This document shows, one piece after another, positions 1 to 5,184 of a stretch of 6,217 bases of DNA; position 1 is the first letter of the stretch; every line of letters starts with the position of its first letter. The notes under the pieces were generated by a model. The model saw only the letters and a program-made list of their open reading frames with translations, searched no databases and had not been told where the DNA came from. The stretch comes from a bacterium (GTDB lineage: Bacteria; Verrucomicrobiota; Verrucomicrobiia; Limisphaerales; J093): NCBI GenBank assembly GCA_021784265.1, contig JAJXTA010000190.1:1-6217 (forward strand), written 5' to 3'. Made by a program: the position numbers and the translations under genes.

Positions 1-461
1 CTCCCAGACGGTGGCCCTTTCGCTCGCCGGCAGGGATGCCGGCGCTCCTAGGCCAGGCTACGCCGATTCGTTCTGTTCGGCCCAACGAGCGGATCTCGCG
101 CGGCACCGCCGGAGCGAAGGTGAGGACCTCGCCGCGTTGAGGGGCGACGGCATGGGCACGGGCCTGACGCCGCTCGAACCGGGTCACCGCAGCCGCGGAC
201 GCCGTATTCCCGCCCGCCTTCAGAAGGTCGTGGTGTTGGGTGGGGATGGCACTGTTCTGGGGCTCTTCCCGCTCCCGGCGTTCGCGCTTTGAATCCACCC
301 GCTCCCAGCGTCTCTTGTGGCCGTACTGCCCGCAGGTATTCTGTTCCCGCCGGGCGCGCGGCCAGCTACCGTGCGGCCATGTACTGGTTTGTCCTCCGGT
401 GGCGCCGGGAGCCAACGGGCCGTCGCGGCCCAGGTGACCTCGCGCGGGCAGCCTTCCGCTC
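1..461. other. Upstream stretch without a supportable gene
   Basis: I see no recognisable gene here. One + frame is open from the left edge to a TGA at 290-292, with a GTG at 11, but its product is Arg/Gly/Pro-rich, matches no family I know, and uses A/T third positions more often than the genes downstream. It could be the tail of a gene entering from the left or a decayed remnant; chance in GC-rich DNA is the simplest reading. The stretch contains a perfect 7-bp hairpin (25-31 with 38-44, 6-nt loop, no T-tract), a direct repeat (268-311) and a 6-bp hairpin close to thiE. No TPP riboswitch core motif is visible ahead of thiE. Confidence 0.5.
268..311. repeat. Pair of 14-nt direct repeats, 30-bp period
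   Basis: CCCGCTCCCGGCGT at 268-281 recurs as CCCGCTCCCAGCGT at 298-311, with one mismatch in 14. The copies are 30 bp apart start to start, about three helical turns, so a protein could contact both on the same DNA face. No third copy is seen one period to either side. In GC-rich DNA a chance pair is quite possible, and no function can be assigned. Confidence 0.3.
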
Positions 462-465
462 ATGA
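379..465 (+). CDS. Possible 28-codon small ORF overlapping the thiE start
   Basis: An ATG at 379 opens a 28-residue frame that ends in TGA at 463-465, so its stop overlaps the thiE start codon as ATGA. That arrangement is typical of translational coupling. The peptide begins MYWFVLRWRREP: a short aromatic/hydrophobic start followed by a basic Arg/Gly-rich tail. It resembles no family I know. There is no SD before the ATG. A 6-bp hairpin with a 3-nt loop (417-422 with 426-431) lies inside it, about 30 nt before thiE. The frame is open back to 124 without another ATG. It could be a leader peptide, but coincidence is more likely. Confidence 0.15.
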   Translation: MYWFVLRWRREPTGRRGPGDLARAAFRS

Positions 466-1103
466 CCTCGTTGACCGACGCCCGACTCTACACTTTCGTG
501 GACACGGGCTACTTGCATGGGCGGGAGCCGGAGACCGTGGCCCGCCAGCTCCTGGACGGCGGCGCCGACCTGATCCAGCTCCGCGCCAAGGACTGGCCCG
601 TCGCCAAGGTCCGGCAGGTGGCGGAGCGGCTGCTGCCGTTGACGGAAGCCGCCGGGGCCGCTTTGGTGATCAACGACCATTGGGAAGTCGCCACGGAACT
701 TGGCGCGCCGCACTGCCATCTGGGGCAAGAAGACTTCTTTGGCGCCGGCCACCGCCACGCCGCCGAACTCCCCCCCTCGGCGCGCCGGCCGGTGGGGCTG
801 GGATTAAGCACCCACGCCCCGGACCAAGCCCAGCGGGCCCTCGCCGCCGCGCCGGCCTACGTTGCCATTGGGCCGGTCTTCGCCACCGCCACCAAGCCCC
901 AGGCGCAGCCGGTGACCCTGGACTACGTTCGTTGGGCGGCGGCGCACGTCACTCTCCCCTGGTTCGCCATCGGCGGGATCACCTTGGGCAACTTGGACCA
1001 ACTGCTGGCCGCCGGGGCGCGGCGGGTGGCGGTGGTGTCGGCGATCCTCGAGGCCGCCGACCTGGCGCGCGCTTGCCAGCAGTTCAAGGAACGCCTACGG
1101 TAA
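462..1103 (+). CDS. thiE: Thiamine phosphate synthase (ThiE)
   Basis: Joins HMP pyrophosphate (the pyrimidine) to HET phosphate (the thiazole) to give thiamine phosphate, a cytoplasmic step of vitamin B1 synthesis. The 213 residues are the usual length for this TIM-barrel family. Hallmarks appear in order: QLRAK (39-43; Gln, Arg and Lys contact the pyrophosphate), ND (71-72) and GQED (88-91), which supply the two Mg-binding Asp residues known from B. subtilis ThiE, STH (116-118), GPVFATATK (137-145) and AIGGI (169-173), then VAVVSAI (189-195) near the end. Keeping these residues favours ThiE over the related TenI, which is not a synthase. The ATG was chosen because LYTF follows it at the normal distance for the first strand; no SD precedes it. 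No other thiamine gene is in the window. The kinase gene follows after 55 bp. Confidence 0.9.
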   Translation: MTSLTDARLYTFVDTGYLHGREPETVARQLLDGGADLIQLRAKDWPVAKVRQVAERLLPLTEAAGAALVINDHWEVATELGAPHCHLGQEDFFGAGHRHAAELPPSARRPVGLGLSTHAPDQAQRALAAAPAYVAIGPVFATATKPQAQPVTLDYVRWAAAHVTLPWFAIGGITLGNLDQLLAAGARRVAVVSAILEAADLARACQQFKERLR

Positions 1104-1126
1104 GCGCGCGCTGGCCCCATCGGCGG

Positions 1127-1155
1127 TTATCGCACCAGAAAACCTAACTTATAAT
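1127..1155 (+). promoter_or_regulatory. Candidate promoter abutting the PfkB start codon
   Basis: The 55-bp gap after thiE ends in an AT-rich patch unlike its surroundings. It holds a perfect TATAAT at 1150-1155, with a weak -35-like TTATCG at 1127-1132 (3 of 6 matches to TTGACA) and a 17-bp spacer. TATAAT ends only 3 nt before the ATG at 1159, so a normal start site would fall within the first codons. A shifted -10 of TANNNT form, TAACTT (1145-1150), would instead put the start near the A of the ATG and give a leaderless mRNA. This is inferred from motifs only. Confidence 0.35.
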
Positions 1156-1158
1156 CAC

Positions 1159-2058
1159 ATGCGCGTCCTCATTGTCGGCTCGACGGCCCTGGATTCGATC
1201 AAGACCCCCTACGCGGAGAACCCGCGCCTGCTGGGGGGGTCGGCCAGCCACGCCGCCCTGGCGGCGAGCTTTTTCGCCCCCACCCAACTGGTGGGCATCG
1301 TGGGGGAGGATTTCCCGCGCCGCTACCTCCAATTGTTCCGGCGGCACCGGATCGACCTGGACGGGCTGCAGATTGCCCCCGGCAAGACGTTCCATTGGGC
1401 GGGCCAGTATGAGGTCAACATGAACAACCGGCGCACGCTCAAAACGGAGCTGGGGGTGTTCGAGCGGTTCCTGCCGGTGTTACCCCCCGCCTACCAGCGC
1501 ACCCCGTTTGTCCTCCTGGGCAACATCGCCCCGGCGCTGCAACATCACGTCCTGGACCAGTTGCAGCACCCCAAGTTCGTCCTCGCCGACACGATGGATT
1601 TGTGGCTCAACGCCGCCTTGGACGACCTGCTGCGCCTGATCAAACGCGTGGACGCCTTGGTCGTCAACGACAGCGAGGCCCGGCAACTGACCGGCCTGGA
1701 CAATGTGGTGGCCGCCACCCGTCAACTGCACCGGCTGGGTCCACGCTTCGTGATCGTCAAGAAAGGCGAGCACGGCGCGCTCCTCTCGGCGCCGGGCGGG
1801 CTCTTCCTCTGTCCCGCCTATCCGCTGGCGCGCGTGGTGGACCCCACGGGCGCCGGTGATTCTTTCGCGGGCGGGCTCCTAGGCTGGCTGGCGAGCCGCC
1901 GCGGCAATCTCGAAACGAATCTGCGTCAAGGGATGATCTACGGCAGCGTGGTGGCCTCCTTCTGTTGCGAGGGCTTCGGCGTCGTCCGGACCGCCCGACT
2001 GACCCGCGCGGCGATCGACCAACGGGTCGCGGCCCTCCGCCGACTGGCGAAGTTCTAA
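1159..2058 (+). CDS. PfkB/ribokinase-family carbohydrate kinase
   Basis: A cytoplasmic ATP-dependent kinase for a sugar, nucleoside or similar alcohol; the substrate is not evident. Its 299 residues fit the family. The N-terminal strand RVLIVGSTALD is followed by the Gly-Gly substrate-loop motif GGSASHAAL (26-34). NDSE (170-173) is the family N-x-x-E motif involved in Mg/phosphate binding. DPTGAGDSFAGG (228-239) is PfkB signature 2, forming the anion hole, with Asp234 as the expected catalytic base. The DTMDLWL stretch and the C-terminal YGSVVASFCCEGFG match a widespread uncharacterised PfkB subgroup rather than classical ribokinase or ThiD. It starts 55 bp after thiE without an SD; a TATAAT box lies just upstream, so it may have its own transcript. 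A sugar role alongside the ABC importer 2 kb downstream, or a role linked to thiE, is speculative. Confidence 0.88.
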   Translation: MRVLIVGSTALDSIKTPYAENPRLLGGSASHAALAASFFAPTQLVGIVGEDFPRRYLQLFRRHRIDLDGLQIAPGKTFHWAGQYEVNMNNRRTLKTELGVFERFLPVLPPAYQRTPFVLLGNIAPALQHHVLDQLQHPKFVLADTMDLWLNAALDDLLRLIKRVDALVVNDSEARQLTGLDNVVAATRQLHRLGPRFVIVKKGEHGALLSAPGGLFLCPAYPLARVVDPTGAGDSFAGGLLGWLASRRGNLETNLRQGMIYGSVVASFCCEGFGVVRTARLTRAAIDQRVAALRRLAKF

Positions 2059-2310
2059 CCCGCGGCGCGGCCTGCCGCTCGGCGCGCCGGGCCGGCGCCG
2101 GGGCTGGGACCGGACCGCGTTCGCCCCGTAGGGCCTCTCGGCACGGCCCACCGCGGCGCTCAGCGGTGGAGAGCGCTCGGAAGACGGCCTGACCCTGGCG
2201 GGTCGCCTGTGGCCACCACGGGTGAGCGGTGCCCGCCTGGTGCCGGACCCTTGTAAAACCGCAAGAATTATCAAGCGCCGCTCCCGCTGCCGTGTTACAA
2301 CTGGCGGTGA
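2059..2310. other. GC-rich intergenic region with hairpins and a short AT patch
   Basis: This is the 252-bp gap between the kinase and the AraC-type gene. It holds a perfect 7-bp hairpin, CCACCGC/GCGGTGG (2148-2154 with 2163-2169, 8-nt loop), then the palindrome GTGGCCAC (2209-2216) flanked by GGCGGG (2197-2202) and CCCGCC (2232-2237), which can pair. None is followed by a T-tract, so a classical Rho-independent terminator is not supported. Around 2251-2273 there is an AT patch starting TTGTAAAACC, a likely place for the promoter of the next gene, but no convincing -35/-10 pair could be fixed. Confidence 0.4.
2148..2169 (+). terminator. Hairpin after the kinase, doubtful terminator
   Basis: Perfect 7-bp inverted repeat with an 8-nt loop, 89 nt after the kinase stop. 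There is no T-run after it, so if it ends or protects the kinase mRNA it does so in a non-classical way. Confidence 0.2.
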
Positions 2311-2318
2311 ATGGTAAC
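2295..2318. promoter_or_regulatory. Short inverted repeats around the AraC-type gene start
   Basis: TTGTAA at 2251-2256 has its exact reverse complement TTACAA at 2295-2300. The same element, read as GTTAC (2294-2298), also mirrors GTAAC at 2314-2318, which overlaps the start codon. Either pair could be an operator used for autoregulation, as is common for AraC-type regulators. The arms are only 5-6 bp, so this is weak. Confidence 0.15.
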
Positions 2319-3246
2319 CGCCTCCAAGCAAGCCCCCGCGACGCTGCGGGACTACAAGGAGCGGATGTTGCGGGTTCTGGTCCACATCCAGCAACACCTG
2401 GACGCGGCCCTGTGCCTGGAGGAGCTGGCGGCGGTGGCCTGCTTCTCGCCCTACCATTTCCACCGGGTCTTTAGCGGGATGATCGGGGAGTCGGTGCAGA
2501 GTCATGTGCGCCGCTTGCGGCTCGAACGGGCCGCGACTCGGCTCAAGCTGAGCCCGTGGCCGGTGACGCAGATTGCTCTCGAGGCCGGCTACGCCAGCCC
2601 CGAGGCCTTCACCCGGGCCTTTAAGGCCGCCTTCCGCGTCAGCCCGAGCCGCTTTCGTTCCCGCGCCGGCCTGGTCGCGACGGTGGCCCCCGCCGGTATC
2701 CACTACCACCCCGACCAGCCGCTGCGCGGTTTCCGAACCACTCCCCCCGGAGGTTTCAATATGAAAGTCAAACTCGAACGCCTCCCGGACCTGCCGGTGG
2801 CTTTTATGCGTCACGTTGGAACCTACGCGGAAGTGGGCGCCACCTGGGACCGGTTGCTGTTGGAGCTCGGCCGCCTGGGGTACCTCGGGGGCGACGCCCG
2901 GTTCATCGGCTTGTGCCACGATGATCCAGAGGTCACCCCGGCCGACAAGTTGCGCTACGACGCCTGCGTGAGCGTGGCGACCCCGCCGGCGGTCGGCGGC
3001 GACTTGGGTTTCCAGACCATCCCGGGTGGGCTCTACGCCGTCACCACCCATTTCGGGGCGTATGCGCAGCTTGGGTTGACCTATGCTCAACTCCTCGGGC
3101 GCTGGCTCCCCCGCAGCGGCTATGCCCTGCGGTCAACACCCTGCCTGGAGATGTACTTGAACGATCCGCACAGCACCGACCCCGCCGACCTCCTCACCGA
3201 CATTTACGCCCCGCTGAGTTCTGTCGGAACGGGGCCGGGTCCCTGA
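2311..3246 (+). CDS. AraC-family regulator with C-terminal GyrI-like domain
   Basis: A 311-residue transcription regulator in which ligand binding by the C-terminal domain probably alters DNA binding by the N-terminal one. Residues 12-116 form the AraC double helix-turn-helix: LEELAAVACFSPYHFHRVF (36-54) is the first motif, and ITQIALEAGYAS-like residues 85-96 with F-x-x-x-F-K and a VSPSRFR end (110-116) are the second. A 30-residue linker leads to the GyrI-like domain (about 151-305), with a conserved Glu280 in CLEMYLNDP, the position that faces the ligand pocket in this fold. The domain order is like that of E. coli Rob. The ATG directly follows an in-frame TGA (2308-2310), so no longer form exists; SD support is poor. 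A later ATG at 2365 has AAGGAG only 3 nt upstream. The free GyrI-like gene follows after 83 bp and is a natural target or partner. Ligand unknown. Confidence 0.92.
   Translation: MVTASKQAPATLRDYKERMLRVLVHIQQHLDAALCLEELAAVACFSPYHFHRVFSGMIGESVQSHVRRLRLERAATRLKLSPWPVTQIALEAGYASPEAFTRAFKAAFRVSPSRFRSRAGLVATVAPAGIHYHPDQPLRGFRTTPPGGFNMKVKLERLPDLPVAFMRHVGTYAEVGATWDRLLLELGRLGYLGGDARFIGLCHDDPEVTPADKLRYDACVSVATPPAVGGDLGFQTIPGGLYAVTTHFGAYAQLGLTYAQLLGRWLPRSGYALRSTPCLEMYLNDPHSTDPADLLTDIYAPLSSVGTGPGP
2749..2763 (+). promoter_or_regulatory. Internal SD and start codon at the GyrI-domain boundary
   Basis: GGAGG at 2749-2753, a 7-nt spacer and ATG at 2761-2763 make a near-ideal ribosome-binding site inside the AraC-GyrI frame. 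The ATG is codon 151, exactly where the GyrI-like domain begins (MKVKLERLPDLPV). Initiation here would give a 161-residue free GyrI-like protein, the usual size of stand-alone members. GGAGG also encodes Gly-Gly in the linker, so chance cannot be excluded. Confidence 0.35.
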
Positions 3247-3261
3247 GCTGACGGCGGTTTT

Positions 3262-3293
3262 GGCGCTCCGGAGGGGCTCCACTCCCCCGAGCC
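3262..3293 (+). terminator. Imperfect hairpin after the AraC-GyrI gene
   Basis: GGC-x2-TC at 3262-3268 can pair with GAGCC (3289-3293), and GGGG (3273-3276) with CCCC (3284-3287) around a 7-nt loop. It begins 16 nt after the stop codon, where a terminator would sit, but the stem is interrupted and no T-tract follows. Confidence 0.18.
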
Positions 3294-3329
3294 TCACGTC
3301 CATAGTTGGCAACCCAATGACAAACTGCT

Positions 3330-3962
3330 ATGAAAACTCCACCAAAACTTGATCTCTACAAAACCCACAAAGCCGAGTACGCGGCCCCACGGAAGCCGGT
3401 GGTCGTGGACCTCGGCGCCGCCAGTTATCTCGCCCTTAGCGGCCAGGGCGCGCCCGGCGGCGAAGCGTTCACCGACAGCATTGGCGCGCTGTATGCCATG
3501 GCGTTCACCATCAAGATGCGCCGCAAGTTTGCCGGCCAACCCGATTACACCGTCTGCAAGCTCGAGGCCCAATGGTGGAGTCCCGGCCGGGGGGCGGAGT
3601 CTATGACCGTGCCCAAGGCGCAATGGTGCTGGAATCTGCTCATCCGCACGCCGGAATCAGTTGGCCCCGCCGACCTGGCGGCGGCGGTAGCGGTGCTCCG
3701 GGAGCGTGGGAAATCGCCCCGGGTCAGCGACGTGAAACTGGAGTCGCTCACCGAAGGGCCGTGTGTCCAGATGCTCCACGTGGGGCCCTACGACCAGGAG
3801 CCGGCGACCATTGCCCGGATGCTCGCCCACGCCCAACAACATGGCCTGCGCTTTCATGGGCGGCATCACGAAATCTATCTGTCCGACCCGCGCCGGGTTC
3901 CGCCCGAACGGCTGAAGACCATCCTGCGCGAACCCGTCGAAGCCGCCCCCCCGAGTGGGTAG
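3330..3962 (+). CDS. Stand-alone GyrI-like small-molecule-binding protein
   Basis: A 210-residue soluble protein of the GyrI-like superfamily, in the longer stand-alone group often annotated 'GyrI-like domain-containing protein' (COG4832 type, from memory). Typical features are DLYKTHKAEY near the start (8-17), SYLALSGQGAPGGEAF (32-47), IGALYAMAFTIKM (51-63), YTVCKLEAQWW (73-83), VQMLHVGPYDQE (146-157) and HHEIYLSDPRRVPPERLKTILR (179-200). Glu181 matches the pocket Glu of the upstream regulator (E-x-Y-L-x-D-P in both). Some GyrI-like proteins bind cationic or hydrophobic compounds, and some are reported to hydrolyse cyclopropanoid genotoxins; which applies here is unknown. There is no signal peptide or membrane segment. 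The ATG was chosen for fit to the family start; no SD precedes it. It follows a GyrI-bearing regulator by 83 bp, which suggests a linked response. Confidence 0.88.
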   Translation: MKTPPKLDLYKTHKAEYAAPRKPVVVDLGAASYLALSGQGAPGGEAFTDSIGALYAMAFTIKMRRKFAGQPDYTVCKLEAQWWSPGRGAESMTVPKAQWCWNLLIRTPESVGPADLAAAVAVLRERGKSPRVSDVKLESLTEGPCVQMLHVGPYDQEPATIARMLAHAQQHGLRFHGRHHEIYLSDPRRVPPERLKTILREPVEAAPPSG

Positions 3963-3983
3963 GACGAACCAGCCCGGCCCGGG

Positions 3984-4000
3984 GCGTGGGGCGCCCCCGC
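3984..4000 (+). terminator. Short GC hairpin between the GyrI-like and permease genes
   Basis: GCG-T-GGG pairs with CCC-C-CGC around a 3-nt loop, 21 nt after the GyrI-like stop, followed by ATTTAG. It is a plausible weak terminator separating the transporter genes from those before them. The stem has a central mismatch and the T-run is only three long. Confidence 0.2.
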
Positions 4001-4049
4001 ATTTAGACGCGCGCTCCGCCCCCGTTGCTGTTCGGCTCCACCCCAGGCT

Positions 4050-5036
4050 ATGTCATCATCCCCTACCCCGCAGACGACCCGGCGCGAGGCCGTGTGGCGC
4101 CGGGCCAAGCACTGGCTGGCCCGCTACGGTTTGCCGCTGGCGTTGCTCGGGCTCTGCGTCATCCTCAGCGCCGCCACCCCCAGCTTTCTCACCGTCCAGA
4201 ACCTGGTGATTGTGGTGCGCCAGATTTCCATCAACGGGATCCTGGCGGTGGGGGCGACCTACGTGTTGCTGACGGGGGGAGTCGATCTCTCGGTGGGCTC
4301 GTTGGTGGCGCTGACCGGCGTGGTGGCCGCCGGCTTCGCCCATCCGGGCGGTTATTCCTTCCTGGTGCCGGTGCTGGCCGGGCTCCTGGCCGGAGCCGCG
4401 TGTGGTCTGGCCAACGGCCTCATGGTAACGCTGGGCCAGGTGGCCCCGTTCATCGTGACGCTGGGCATGATGACCGTGGCCCGCGGACTGGCTCTGGTCG
4501 TCAGCGGTGGGATGCCGGTATCGAACCTGAGCCGCCCGTTCACCGCCATCGGCAGCGGCGCCTGGCTCGGGGTTCCTATTCCCATTGTCCTCCTCGCCGC
4601 CGTGGCCCTGTTCTCCCATCTGCTCCTCAAGCAGACCCCGTTAGGCCGCTACACCTACGCCGTCGGCGGCAACGAAAGCGCGGCCCGGCTCTCCGGCATC
4701 CGCGTCAATGCGGTGAAGACCTTCGCCTATACCATCAGCGGCGCCCTGGCCGGACTGGCGGGAGTCGTCTTGGCCTCGCGGATTACGACCGGCCAGCCCA
4801 ATGCCGGGGTCGCCTACGAGCTGGACGCCATCGCGGCCGTGGTCATCGGCGGCACGAGCCTCTCCGGGGGCGTGGGCGGGGTTGGCGGCACGCTGCTCGG
4901 GGCCTTACTCATGGGTGTCATCAACAACGGCCTCGACCTGCTCAACGTCTCCGCTTACTACCAACAGATCGTCAAGGGCCTCATCATCGTCGGGGCCGTC
5001 TGGCTGGACCGAAGCGCGCGAGAAGAAGCCCCCTGA
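4050..5036 (+). CDS. rbsC: RbsC-type sugar ABC transporter permease
   Basis: Inner-membrane channel subunit of a ribose-type (CUT2) ABC importer, BPD_transp_2 family; 328 residues is normal length. A basic, Pro/Thr-rich N-terminus (about 1-26) precedes hydrophobic segments starting near 27-46 and continuing to about 320. Family motifs are GGVDLSVGS (76-84), the cytoplasmic loop AVGGNESAARLSGIRV (204-219) that docks on the ATPase, and YELDAIAAVVIGGTSLSGG (256-274), all close to E. coli RbsC. The symbol reflects family likeness, not a proven ribose substrate. It ends in a charged tail (DRSAREEAP). The ATG has only AGG three nt upstream. The binding-protein gene follows after 148 bp. No ATPase gene lies between, and upstream, where rbsA would be expected, there is a GyrI-like gene, so the ATPase is beyond the right edge or elsewhere. 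Confidence 0.93.
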   Translation: MSSSPTPQTTRREAVWRRAKHWLARYGLPLALLGLCVILSAATPSFLTVQNLVIVVRQISINGILAVGATYVLLTGGVDLSVGSLVALTGVVAAGFAHPGGYSFLVPVLAGLLAGAACGLANGLMVTLGQVAPFIVTLGMMTVARGLALVVSGGMPVSNLSRPFTAIGSGAWLGVPIPIVLLAAVALFSHLLLKQTPLGRYTYAVGGNESAARLSGIRVNAVKTFAYTISGALAGLAGVVLASRITTGQPNAGVAYELDAIAAVVIGGTSLSGGVGGVGGTLLGALLMGVINNGLDLLNVSAYYQQIVKGLIIVGAVWLDRSAREEAP

Positions 5037-5184
5037 AAGCGCCCGAAGGGTGCAAAGGGGGAAGCCGCCAACAATTCCGCGTGACCTTCGGGGCTTCCGT
5101 GGCACACCGCCCGCCCCCCGCCCAGGCGCCGGAACGGGGATTGATCCGCGGGAGCTCTGCCTCCACAATCCAGCGCATCAAGAC
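5037..5184 (+). other. Permease to binding-protein spacer with inverted repeats
   Basis: The 148-bp spacer carries two perfect inverted repeats: CGAAGG/CCTTCG (5044-5049 with 5085-5090) and GGAAGCC/GGCTTCC (5060-5066 with 5092-5098). The arms interleave, so both stems can form together only as a pseudoknot; otherwise they are alternatives. Such spacers in ABC operons often hold mRNA-stabilising stems that raise the level of the binding protein over the permease. No T-tract follows, and no promoter is evident. Confidence 0.35.

Noticed and set aside
11..292. 93-codon GTG-started frame at the left edge
   Set aside because: No family likeness and weaker third-position GC bias than the real genes. 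It remains possible as the tail of a gene starting outside the window, but it cannot be supported.
300..461. TPP riboswitch ahead of thiE
   Set aside because: I looked for the conserved CUGAGA and GAUCUGG-type core elements and did not find them.
317..1147. 276-codon + frame covering thiE
   Set aside because: It overlaps thiE in another frame, and the product is low-complexity Arg/Pro/Gly/Ala sequence with no family signature.
1879..3090. 403-codon antisense open frame on the - strand
   Set aside because: It lies opposite the end of the PfkB kinase and most of the AraC-GyrI gene, both with clear family motifs. Its product is Arg/Gly/Pro-rich and matches nothing; a shadow frame of GC-rich coding DNA.
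3306..3334. TTGGCA, 17 bp, TATGAA as a promoter for the GyrI-like gene
   Set aside because: The -10 would include the start codon itself, so the transcript would begin inside the gene and lose its start.
3317..3352. 11-codon ORF overlapping the GyrI-like start (ATGA at 3317)
   Set aside because: It is very short, has no SD, and overlaps the real start out of frame; no evidence beyond chance.
4801..5184. Upstream extension of the binding-protein frame to an ATG at 4801
   Set aside because: It would overlap the permease by over 230 bases and bury the signal peptide in the interior. The ATG at 5185 gives a proper lipoprotein signal.
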